Positions 1-5,060 of a DNA stretch of 5,408 nt are shown here, in pieces. The DNA is from UMGS1933 sp045593405. GTDB lineage: Bacteria; Bacillota; Clostridia; TANB77; CAG-508. The stretch is taken from positions 1 to 5,408 of the forward strand of contig JAZNWN010000008.1 of NCBI GenBank assembly GCA_045593405.1, given 5' to 3'. The number at the start of each line of letters is the position of its first letter. Position 1 is the first letter of the stretch. A program made the position numbers and the translations under genes. Below the pieces are notes generated by a model that had not been told where the DNA came from, made no database searches, and saw nothing but the letters and a program-made list of their open reading frames with translations.

Positions 1-516
1 ATATACATATTAAATTCTAAGGAATATTATCCTATTATATTAGAGTACAATAAGAACCAAGAAGTTAAACTTGAAAAAGATTTTTTTGATTCTGTAAACG
101 AAAATATGAATGGATATTCAATATCTGTAATTAATTCTGATATTATAACACTAAACGATTTTATAAGCAAATATAACATCCAGGATGAAGAGTCACTCAA
201 ACCATTTAATTATGTTTGTTTGGTAAAAGTAAATGTAAAAAACAAGAATAATACTGCTGGTGAAGAAGCGGGTATAAATTTCCAGAATTTTATAATACAA
301 AGCGGAGCATATATCACCCATCCAAATCCAAAAGCTTTTTCATATGTTAATGATATAGATTATATGCAATTTTCTTTACGTTATGATTCAGATAAAGATT
401 TTATACTTCCATTTCTAATCTATAATAGACATGTAAATATTAATACGTTTAAAAAAATGTCACCTCAGTTAGTTGTATCATTATTTCCACATAAAAAGGT
501 TATAAAAATAACATAA
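1..516 (+). CDS. 3' end of an unrecognised protein (5'-truncated)
   Basis: The frame is open from the first base to a TAA at 514-516, about 171 codons. The internal ATG at 106 has no clear ribosome binding site, and coding continues in frame before it, so the true start lies left of the window. The visible part is hydrophilic and rich in Asn, Ile, Lys, Tyr and Phe, with no membrane segment, Cys cluster or catalytic motif that I recognise. It ends in a basic stretch (HKKVIKIT). It looks like a soluble, mixed alpha/beta carboxy-terminal domain, but I cannot name a family. The next gene on this strand is only the rep remnant at 553, so this may be the end of a cargo operon. Coding is well supported by length in AT-rich DNA; the function is unknown. 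Confidence 0.7.
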   Translation: MYILNSKEYYPIILEYNKNQEVKLEKDFFDSVNENMNGYSISVINSDIITLNDFISKYNIQDEESLKPFNYVCLVKVNVKNKNNTAGEEAGINFQNFIIQSGAYITHPNPKAFSYVNDIDYMQFSLRYDSDKDFILPFLIYNRHVNINTFKKMSPQLVVSLFPHKKVIKIT

Positions 517-552
517 AAATAATTTTTTGTTATTGTAAATTATAGTTCCAAT

Positions 553-752
553 AAATAGAAATGGACTACATTTTTAAGCTGATAAAAGGGAAACAACTGC
601 CTGAACATCAAATGGGCATTAATTTTGCAAGGGAAGAATACTTAGAAAAAATGTATTCAAAATTCAAAATCTATGCTGAAAAGAGAAATATCCAACAGGA
701 AAATAGATACAATTACTTTTGCCGTATGCTTGAAAACGATATAAATGAATAA
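553..752 (+). pseudogene. Orphan C-terminal fragment of a Rep_3 plasmid initiator gene
   Basis: The 63-residue frame 561-752 matches the last 63 residues of the full-length Rep encoded at 2131-3324 at 57 of 63 positions (hand count; differences such as D/E, L/V, R/K, Q/K). DNA similarity starts at about 553 and ends at the stop codon, where the palindrome at 750-777 begins. The initiator's DNA-binding domains are absent, there is no ribosome binding site, and the copy lies in the opposite orientation to intact rep. It is therefore best read as a remnant of a second, related rep gene cut by recombination. An alternative is a free-standing C-terminal domain made as a small protein, which is less likely without translation signals. 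Together with 2131-2331 it forms an inverted duplication of about 200 bp. Confidence 0.85.
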
Positions 753-777
753 AAGTTGATACAAATATCAACTTTTA
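750..777. repeat. 28-bp palindrome, copy 1 of 3 (candidate recombinase crossover site)
   Basis: Perfect 12-bp arms (TAAAAGTTGATA and its complement) flank the spacer CAAA. The first bases overlap the stop codon of the rep remnant. The same core recurs at 2502-2527 in inverse orientation and at 3591-3613 in the same orientation, judged by the spacer. A 28-bp dyad with a non-palindromic AA at its centre has the size and design of a site I for small serine recombinases, and such a recombinase is encoded immediately to the right. As RNA it would also form a hairpin followed by UUUU, so a terminator role is possible. Confidence 0.7.
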
Positions 778-784
778 CAAAACA

Positions 785-811
785 AAAAGCTCCTTATTCA
801 AAGGAGCTTTT
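785..811. terminator. Bidirectional intrinsic terminator
   Basis: An 11-bp stem (AAAAGCTCCTT, 785-795, with 801-811) closes a 5-nt loop. It is followed by a T-rich stretch on the + strand and by TTTTTGTTTTG on the - strand. It overlaps the last codons and stop of the serine recombinase gene. It would end that transcript and also any + transcript coming through the rep remnant. Confidence 0.85.
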
Positions 812-1381
812 ATTTTTATCTTGATATTCTGCAATTAATCTATCAACTGTTGGACGTGATATGCGAAGTTCTTTTGCAATTGCAGATTTACTAATACTAT
901 GTTCGTTCCATTTATCATACAATCGAGGAAATTCCGGAACGTCTTTAAGTGTTATTTTCTTTCTGCCTTTATATGCACCACGCTTCTTTGCTAATGCTAT
1001 GCCCTCTGCCTGACGTTCTAATAGATTGGCACGTTCAAATTCGTTTATAGCACCTATCATTTGAAGCATAAGCCGCCCTGTTGCTGTACTGGTATCAACG
1101 CATTCTTTAATGCTTACAAGCGTTATATTTCTGTCCTTAAAGTCATTCACAAGAGTTAAAAGGTCAAGTGTTGACCTTGCAAGTCTGCTGAAATCAGCTA
1201 TATATACAACATCGCCCTCACGAATATATCGGAGCATTTCTTGAAGTTGCGGTCTATCTGTATTTTTACCTGATTTTTTTTCAGTAAAGTATCGGTCAAT
1301 ATTATATTGTTTCATCGTTTCAATCTGACGAGCTTCGCTCTGATCCTCAGATGAAACTCTGATGTATGCTATGTTAGCCAT
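794..1381 (-). CDS. Small serine recombinase (resolvase/invertase family)
   Basis: A 195-residue protein of the usual length for the Tn3-resolvase/DNA-invertase family, which cuts and rejoins DNA as a dimer or tetramer through a phosphoserine link. The N-terminal catalytic domain carries YIRVSS with the likely nucleophile Ser10 and Arg8. IADFSRLARS at 61-70 supplies the conserved arginines Arg66 and Arg69. Residues 115-141 (EFERANLLERQAEGIALAKKRGAYKGRK) are the long dimerisation helix and the arm leading to the DNA-binding domain. Residues 161-184 (SISKSAIAKELRISRPTVDRL) are a Hin/resolvase-type helix-turn-helix. The ATG follows AAGGAGGA with good spacing. The gene has its own promoter (1507-1535) and a structured leader. 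On a plasmid the expected job is multimer resolution or site-specific rearrangement. The palindromes at 750, 2502 and 3591 or the dyad at 1450-1500 are candidate targets. The family is certain; the exact reaction is not. Confidence 0.95.
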   Translation of the reverse strand: MANIAYIRVSSEDQSEARQIETMKQYNIDRYFTEKKSGKNTDRPQLQEMLRYIREGDVVYIADFSRLARSTLDLLTLVNDFKDRNITLVSIKECVDTSTATGRLMLQMIGAINEFERANLLERQAEGIALAKKRGAYKGRKKITLKDVPEFPRLYDKWNEHSISKSAIAKELRISRPTVDRLIAEYQDKNKSSFE

Positions 1382-1449
1382 TACTGTCCTCCTTGCATTT
1401 TAGAGTATACTTTATTTTAATGTCATAAATATTCATTAAAATTGTAAAT

Positions 1450-1500
1450 ATAGGGTTGTTTTTTGAATTTATTGCAGTTTGCATTGTAAATTCACCCTAT
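1450..1500 (-). promoter_or_regulatory. Large dyad in the recombinase 5' UTR (operator, leader hairpin or res site)
   Basis: Nested inverted repeats: ATAGGGT (1450-1456) with ACCCTAT (1494-1500), GAATTTA (1465-1471) with TAAATTC (1487-1493), and TGCA/TGCA (1473-1476, 1480-1483) in the loop. The structure begins at the predicted transcription start (about 1500), so the mRNA could fold into a long bulged hairpin. An interleaved pair, ATTGCAGT (1471-1478) and ACTGCAAT (1501-1508), reaches into the -10 element. ATTGTAA occurs at 1441-1447 and 1483-1489, with TTACAAT at 1510-1516. It could be an autoregulatory operator, a translation-control leader or recombinase binding subsites. Confidence 0.55.
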
Positions 1501-1506
1501 ACTGCA

Positions 1507-1535
1507 ATATTACAATATTATTCGTATTTTGTCAA
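1507..1535 (-). promoter_or_regulatory. Promoter of the serine recombinase gene
   Basis: On the minus strand TTGACA (1530-1535) is separated by 17 bp from TAATAT (1507-1512), a near-consensus vegetative sigma-A type promoter. The predicted start is at about 1500, giving a leader of roughly 120 nt before the ATG at 1381. The -10 element overlaps one arm of an inverted repeat (1501-1508), consistent with repression. Confidence 0.65.
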
Positions 1536-1537
1536 TA

Positions 1538-1568
1538 ATAAAAGGAGCGTATATAACGCTCCTTTTAT
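1538..1568 (-). terminator. Intrinsic terminator of the rep operon
   Basis: A perfect 13-bp stem (ATAAAAGGAGCGT and its complement) with the 5-nt loop ATATA, rich in T on its 3' side. It lies 20 bp past the stop of the accessory gene and just before the recombinase promoter, so it separates the rep operon from the recombinase. The symmetric stem could also act in the other direction. Confidence 0.85.
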
Positions 1569-1588
1569 CCTCAAGATTTCTTATATTG

Positions 1589-2122
1589 TTATTTTTTTCC
1601 AAATATTCGTTGCCACAAACTACGCTTAGATTGTTCTGTTTCATTTTTTGACATAATATTTTCTGGATTAGCTCCAGAACTATCAGATTTATCTGTGAGC
1701 TGCTGTTGAATTGTACCTGCGTGTAATGCCTGTGCAGCTGTGAGAGCTGCTGTGGTGTCGTGCAGGCTCTCTGTGAGGGTTTTAATCTGCTCTGATTGTG
1801 CAGCTATCTGATTATCCTTTACGGACAACTGCTCTTGCAAAATTGAAATTTGCGTTTCTAAAAGTGATATTAGTGATTTTTCTGTTTCACTTTGCATTTT
1901 TTGCAGTTCAGTTGGCGTTTTTTCTTGCGTTTTTTCCTCTATTTCCGTTTCATAAATTTGCGTTATTTGCGATTTTACTGCCATAACTTGAGTTTCATCA
2001 AGCATAAAACGATTGCCAACTTTACGCAAATTTCCTTGAATGCCAAGTGCATCAATAGCCTTACTTATAGTAGGTTTTGACACCCCTAATTCTTCTGCAA
2101 GTTCCTTTATTGTAATATACAT
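1589..2122 (-). CDS. Plasmid accessory protein: N-terminal HTH, coiled coil and basic tail (DUF536/RepB-like)
   Basis: A 177-residue protein in three parts. Residues 1-50 (YITIKELAEELGVSKPTISKAIDAL...) form a winged-helix or MerR-like helix-turn-helix. Residues about 80-145 are a heptad-patterned, Gln- and Leu-rich coiled coil (ISLLETQISILQEQL...). The tail 167-177 (RSLWQRIFGKK) is short, aromatic and basic. This plan is typical of the second gene of rep operons on Firmicute theta plasmids, often labelled DUF536 or RepB, thought to affect copy number or maintenance. That assignment is family knowledge recalled from sequence character, not a search. The start lies 8 bp after the rep stop and its AGGAG overlaps the rep TAG, so translation is likely coupled to rep. 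The protein probably dimerises and binds DNA. Its exact target is unknown. Confidence 0.8.
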   Translation of the reverse strand: MYITIKELAEELGVSKPTISKAIDALGIQGNLRKVGNRFMLDETQVMAVKSQITQIYETEIEEKTQEKTPTELQKMQSETEKSLISLLETQISILQEQLSVKDNQIAAQSEQIKTLTESLHDTTAALTAAQALHAGTIQQQLTDKSDSSGANPENIMSKNETEQSKRSLWQRIFGKK

Positions 2123-2130
2123 AAACTCTC

Positions 2131-3324
2131 CTATTCACTTATATGATTTTCAAGCATTCGGCAAAAGTAATTGTATCTATTTTCCTTTTGGATGTTCTTC
2201 TTTTCAGCATAGATTTTGAATTTTGAATACATTTTTTCTAAATATTCTTCCCTTGCGAAATTTATACCCATTTGATGTTCAGGCAATTGTTTCCCTTTTA
2301 TCACTTTAAAAATATATTCCATTTCTACTTCGGAGAATTCCTCGTCACAAGCAATTGCAAGGAAACTAAGAAATTTATTTTTATATGTATGTATTTCTGT
2401 TTCCTCGGCTTCTTCCATTTCATCAAATTCAGGGATATCAAAGTATATAGAATTCTTATAGTCACGCTTCCCTACTTCTTTTTCGATACTGTCATTTTCA
2501 GAAAAGTTGATATTTGTATCAACTTTTTTTACTGTATCAAGCTTTTCAGGTGCTTCACCACTTGTCGAATCTGCCTGATTACCTATAAACTCATTAAGAG
2601 TTAGAGGGTCTTTATAACTGTCATTTTTTTCTATATAGAATACAATAGTCAGCCATTTTCCACCCTTTCCTGATTTTCCTTTCTCATAAGTAAAGCAGAT
2701 ATCAGTATTTTCTTTCAAAGCTTGCTGACAACTATCAAGAACATATTTTTTGAAATCGGACCAGCCTGTACGTCCTGAATACTCTTTTTTACCTACACCA
2801 AGTAACTCACGAATTTCTGCAACAGCAAGTTCACGTTTGCCTATCTTTTCATATTGCTTCAAAATCTCATACATACGCACCTGATTAGGAGATTTCAGTC
2901 TTAAAGCATTCCATAACTCATATTTAAAATACTTATTTTTAAATTCGAACATAAGCGGCAATGCTTTATCGTGAGCATCTATTTCTATATACCATTCTTC
3001 ATTTTCATCTCGGTCAAGCCTACATTCTTTAAAAAGCTGAAATGCTGTATACCCGTATCCACTTTCATTCGGAACGTGTACAAGCTTACATAATAAACTG
3101 TCAGTACTTGCTCTTAATTGACTTATGTTCAATTTGCCAAATCCCATTATACGTTGAAAATCCACTATAGGAAATCTCACATTGCGTGTAGATACGTCCC
3201 AAGGATTAATTTTAGATAAGTATATACTGAAAAATCTAAGCTCCTGAACAGTCATATTATTACTTCTCAGCTCATTCAGAACATTTCTTTTTTCTACGAT
3301 TGCTGTATCAAATAGTTCTGACAT
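2131..3324 (-). CDS. Rep_3-family plasmid replication initiator
   Basis: A 397-residue protein. Residues about 10-235 match the two winged-helix domains of Rep_3/RepB initiators: NMTVQELRFFSIYLSKINP near the N-terminus, then LRLKSPNQVRMYEILKQYEKIGKRELAVAEIRELLGV, and FKKYVLDSCQQALKENTDICFTYE. Such proteins bind iterons as monomers, melt the origin, and repress their own promoter as dimers. A polar linker (about 240-315) follows, then a C-terminal domain (about 316-397) that recurs as an orphan fragment at 553-752. I chose the ATG at 3324 because GAGG sits 8 nt before it. The in-frame GTG at 3333 overlaps that ribosome binding site and is unlikely. The promoter and iteron-like repeats lie directly upstream, and the accessory gene is co-transcribed downstream. 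Oddly, the 26-bp palindrome shared with the flanks lies inside the linker codons (about residues 266-275). Confidence 0.95.
   Translation of the reverse strand: MSELFDTAIVEKRNVLNELRSNNMTVQELRFFSIYLSKINPWDVSTRNVRFPIVDFQRIMGFGKLNISQLRASTDSLLCKLVHVPNESGYGYTAFQLFKECRLDRDENEEWYIEIDAHDKALPLMFEFKNKYFKYELWNALRLKSPNQVRMYEILKQYEKIGKRELAVAEIRELLGVGKKEYSGRTGWSDFKKYVLDSCQQALKENTDICFTYEKGKSGKGGKWLTIVFYIEKNDSYKDPLTLNEFIGNQADSTSGEAPEKLDTVKKVDTNINFSENDSIEKEVGKRDYKNSIYFDIPEFDEMEEAEETEIHTYKNKFLSFLAIACDEEFSEVEMEYIFKVIKGKQLPEHQMGINFAREEYLEKMYSKFKIYAEKKNIQKENRYNYFCRMLENHISE
2133..2331 (-). repeat. Inverted duplication partner of 553-751
   Basis: The 3' end of rep recurs in opposite orientation at 553-751, about 90% identical at protein level. 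Similarity begins near a shared TAGAAATGGA and ends at the last codon, after which the two copies diverge: AGGAGAG here, the palindrome there. The pair could support homologous inversion of the DNA between them. Confidence 0.85.
2502..2527 (-). repeat. Palindrome copy 2 of 3, inside the rep coding sequence
   Basis: Perfect 11-bp arms (AAAAGTTGATA and complement) around a 4-bp spacer. On the minus strand the spacer reads CAAA, so this copy is inverted relative to copies 1 and 3. It encodes roughly KKVDTNINF in the Rep linker, a region that tolerates sequence change, so a recombination site could be carried here without harming the protein. Confidence 0.75.
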
Positions 3325-3342
3325 TATTATCACCTCAATAAC

Positions 3343-3371
3343 AATATATCATATAATACGGAGAATGTCAA
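3343..3371 (-). promoter_or_regulatory. Promoter of the rep operon, with operator half-sites
   Basis: Minus-strand TTGACA (3366-3371), a 17-bp spacer, then TATATT (3343-3348). The spacer contains TCTCCGT, an inverted half of the ACGGAGA core found in the two repeats just upstream. Together they form a dyad across the -35 box, which suits repression by Rep dimers while monomers bind the direct repeats. Confidence 0.85.
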
Positions 3372-3413
3372 TACAATCTCCGTAATTAAGAAATACAATC
3401 TCCGTAATTGATT
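3370..3413. repeat. Two 22-bp direct repeats (iteron-like)
   Basis: The 18-bp unit AATACAATCTCCGTAATT occurs at 3370-3387 and 3392-3409, a period of exactly 22 bp. That spacing puts both copies on the same helix face and is the usual iteron period for Rep_3 plasmids. The first copy abuts the rep -35 box. Only two full copies plus one inverted half (about 3355-3364) are visible, fewer than many iteron origins have. Confidence 0.75.
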
Positions 3414-3543
3414 TTATAAAACACCATATATTGCCATTTAAACAAACCGAAATTACTTTTAAATCACTATTAAATTATATTATAAATCAATCTATCAATC
3501 ATAGGACAGCTCAAATGAGCTTTTTATTGACTGATTGATTGAC
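3414..3543. other. Candidate replication origin, AT-rich region next to the iterons
   Basis: About 130 bp of very AT-rich, non-coding DNA adjoining the iteron-like repeats, suitable as an unwinding element. It contains runs such as ATTAAATTATATTATAAATC and ends in an inverted repeat: AATCAATC at 3485-3492 against TGATTGATT at 3532-3540, around a small hairpin. I see no convincing DnaA box. The origin role is inferred from position beside rep and the repeats. Confidence 0.5.
3508..3526 (+). terminator. Short hairpin with T-tract
   Basis: AGCTC/GAGCT stem (3508-3512, 3517-3521), 4-nt loop, then TTTTTA. It is flanked by the longer inverted repeat 3485-3540. A rightward transcript needing termination here is not obvious. 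It may end an RNA antisense to the rep leader, or be part of the origin. Confidence 0.4.
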
Positions 3544-3590
3544 AAACAAAATAATTATTGAAGATATACTAAACTTGAAAACTTCATTGA

Positions 3591-3613
3591 AAAAGTTGAT
3601 ACAAATATCAACT
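3591..3613. repeat. Palindrome copy 3 of 3 (right flank of the replicon module)
   Basis: It shares 23 contiguous bases with copy 1, in the same orientation: the left arm AAAAGTTGATA, the spacer CAAA and TATCAACT. The right arm then decays, leaving an 8-bp perfect dyad (3594-3613). As at copy 1, a terminator hairpin follows within about 10 bp. Copies 1 and 3 bracket recombinase, rep operon and origin. Confidence 0.7.
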
Positions 3614-3620
3614 AAAGAGC

Positions 3621-3648
3621 AAAAGGGAGCATTTATTCTCCCTTTTTT
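3621..3648 (+). terminator. Intrinsic terminator
   Basis: AAAAGGGAG (3621-3629) pairs with CTCCCTTTT (3638-3646) around an 8-nt loop, followed by a T-run on the + strand. It faces the minus-strand secreted-protein terminator and so insulates the replicon from the gene at 3694-4032. Confidence 0.75.
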
Positions 3649-3654
3649 AGATAT

Positions 3655-3689
3655 AATAAGAAAAAAGAGCCTGCCGAAGCAAGCTCTTT
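3655..3689 (-). terminator. Intrinsic terminator of the secreted-protein gene, UUCG tetraloop
   Basis: On the minus strand an 11-bp stem with one G-U pair (3664-3674 with 3679-3689) closes a C(UUCG)G tetraloop, an unusually stable loop, and a T-run follows. It starts 5 bp after the stop of the gene at 3694-4032. Confidence 0.9.
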
Positions 3690-3693
3690 GTAA

Positions 3694-4032
3694 TTATCTA
3701 TACTCGTACCTTACGCGAGTCTGATATTTAATATTGCTTAAACATGTGCCACAGGAATTGCAAGTCGAATAGTAAGCTCTTTTCTCATGTATTTCCCACT
3801 CAGATTTTGCGCGAAATAAACCCCAGTCAAATTTCCATTTGCCAGTTGGAAATTGATATTCAACTGTCCAGGATGAATAATATGTACGAGGCATATTATG
3901 ACTACATGCCGCTTCTGCAGTTAAGCCAACATTACCTGATTGTGGATTGATGTTCTTAGTAATAGCTGTACCTGTTCCGAGGAGAGTGAATGCCATTGTG
4001 ATTGCTGCAATCTTTTTGATTACGTTTTTCAT
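3694..4032 (-). CDS. Small secreted protein with Cys/His motif, function unknown
   Basis: A 112-residue protein with a signal-peptide-like start: basic MKNVIKK, then the hydrophobic run IAAITMAFTLLGTGTAI, and a possible cleavage region near LTAEAA (37-42). The mature part, about 70 residues, is rich in Tyr, Trp, Arg and Lys. It has Cys43, His45, His82 and a CNSCGTC cluster (Cys91, Cys94, Cys97), which could bind zinc or form disulphides. It ends YQTRVRYEYR. The gene is monocistronic: its own promoter at 4087-4115, AAAGGAT 9 nt before the ATG, and a strong terminator. Small secreted plasmid products of this kind can be bacteriocin-like, surface or signalling proteins. I recognise no family, and no immunity or export gene adjoins, so I assign no role. 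Confidence 0.8.
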   Translation of the reverse strand: MKNVIKKIAAITMAFTLLGTGTAITKNINPQSGNVGLTAEAACSHNMPRTYYSSWTVEYQFPTGKWKFDWGLFRAKSEWEIHEKRAYYSTCNSCGTCLSNIKYQTRVRYEYR

Positions 4033-4058
4033 TTTTTTAAATCCTTTACATAAATTTT

Positions 4059-4076
4059 AGATTATTTTATTAATCT
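4059..4076 (-). promoter_or_regulatory. Inverted repeat in the 5' leader of the secreted-protein gene
   Basis: AGATTA (4059-4064) and TAATCT (4071-4076) form a perfect 6-bp dyad with a 6-nt centre. It lies a few bases after the predicted transcription start, in the position of an operator or a small leader hairpin. Confidence 0.4.
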
Positions 4077-4086
4077 AATATATTAT

Positions 4087-4115
4087 ATTGTATATTAAAA
4101 AATGTTTTTTGTCAA
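4087..4115 (-). promoter_or_regulatory. Promoter of the secreted-protein gene
   Basis: Minus-strand TTGACA (4110-4115), a 17-bp spacer and TACAAT (4087-4092), near the vegetative consensus. The leader to the ATG at 4032 is about 50 nt. Confidence 0.8.
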
Positions 4116-4491
4116 GAAAAATACAAGATTTAAATTTGAGAATACGATATTGCCTATACTTGTAGCATTAACCATATTGACAAAGACACTTTCACAGTCT
4201 TTTTGAAAGTTCATGATATTCTATTTTTTTGTTTGAGTTTTAATTATCTGAAAAAAAGAAAAGTGAGTATAAATAGTGGATTGTTTTATCATCAAAAAAT
4301 AGTAAAAATATTACCTGCTATAAATTCAGATTTTATCATTATCAATTTTTGAAAAAATAGTGATTTTATAGATAAAATCATAAAAATTATATTTAGTCTT
4401 GTAAAATCTTAAGAAAAATACTAAGAAATATCACGAATTAAAGCCAAAAAATGTGAATTAAAAAAATTTTTCGGATTTTCAGCATTCACTC
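4116..4491. other. AT-rich intergenic region with inverted repeats
   Basis: About 375 bp without a credible gene, separating two divergent transcription units. It holds interleaved inverted repeats at 4182-4210: AAAGAC with GTCTTT, and ACTTTCA with TGAAAGT, which could form a pseudoknot or alternative hairpins. It also holds a perfect 20-bp palindrome at 4361-4380 (TGATTTTAT, 2-bp centre, complement), with a third GATTTTATC at 4329-4337. No tRNA or riboswitch was recognised. Confidence 0.6.
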
Positions 4492-4520
4492 TTGACTTCA
4501 TAGCTTTAAAGTGATAAAAT
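4492..4520 (+). promoter_or_regulatory. Extended -10 promoter of the TnpV-like gene
   Basis: TTGACT (4492-4497), a 17-bp spacer and TAAAAT (4515-4520), preceded by TG at 4512-4513 (extended -10). The predicted start is near 4527. That makes the upstream ATG at 4537 nearly leaderless and favours initiation at 4567. Confidence 0.75.
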
Positions 4521-4562
4521 ATATATAGAAGGATAAATGTTAAAAAATGAAAGGAATGGTAA

Positions 4563-5060
4563 TTATATGACATACGAAGTATGGAACACTCTGACACAAG
4601 AGCAGCAGCAGCAAGTGCCGACAGAGGAATTGCCGATGATACCGACAGAGCAGTTAGAGAACAGTCTGACATTATCGAGAGTAATTCGCAAGGACGGGGA
4701 ACTTCTTTGGGAGATAATACAGAACTCGAAAGGGAAAATAACAAAAGTGTGTATTCCCGAATACAAGATGGAGAACTTAATGGGTCTGCCGTATCTGTAC
4801 AAACTCAATCCGTTCATCGGGACATACGAACTTCAGACGGAGGAAACGGAAGCTTCGATGGACGAGGAGCCGATAGGGATATCGGGACTTCAATGGATAA
4901 AGTTTATGGAGAAGAATCACCCGATATTAGTCGAGGAAATGAGATTTCAGAGGAAGTTCCTGACAGTAGCTCGCTCGGTGGACAAGAGAGCGGACGAATA
5001 TTGGGAGATACTGGACAAGGAGTACGACAGGACGAATCCACGTCCGACAGGGGGATATGA
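4563..5060 (+). other. Overlapping second reading frame, 166 codons, Ser/Gly/Asp/Arg-rich
   Basis: It is shifted relative to the TnpV-like frame and open from just after a stop at 4560-4562 to TGA at 5058-5060. The first ATG (4581) lacks a ribosome binding site. The product would be a disordered, charged chain (for example DTRAAAASADRGIADDTDRAV, or GGQESGRILGDTGQGVRQD). It resembles the low-complexity linkers of large helicase-type proteins on clostridial conjugative elements, an impression without a search. By hand count over the first 60 codons, 47 first positions are purine and 20 third positions are G/C, the pattern of a real AT-rich gene. In the other frame the corresponding third positions hold 32 G/C. 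It may be a fragment of such a linker whose other frame is now used, a real overlapping gene, or chance. Confidence 0.35.

Noticed and set aside
1798..2080. Two hydrophobic + strand frames
   Set aside because: They are antisense shadows of the HTH/coiled-coil gene; Phe and Leu richness reflects the complement of Lys/Glu/Gln codons.
2272..2604. 110-codon + strand frame
   Set aside because: Antisense to the well-supported rep gene, with no translation signals.
3539..3724. 61-codon + strand frame starting with TTG
   Set aside because: It has no ribosome binding site and runs through two terminators, palindrome copy 3 and the 3' end of the opposite-strand gene.
3744..3950. 68-codon + strand frame
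   Set aside because: Antisense to the secreted-protein gene, which has promoter, ribosome binding site, signal peptide and terminator.
4421..4817. Minus-strand frames of 107 and 84 codons
   Set aside because: They lie opposite the TnpV-like gene, run through its promoter region and have no ribosome binding sites. They reflect scarcity of stops in the GC-rich patch.
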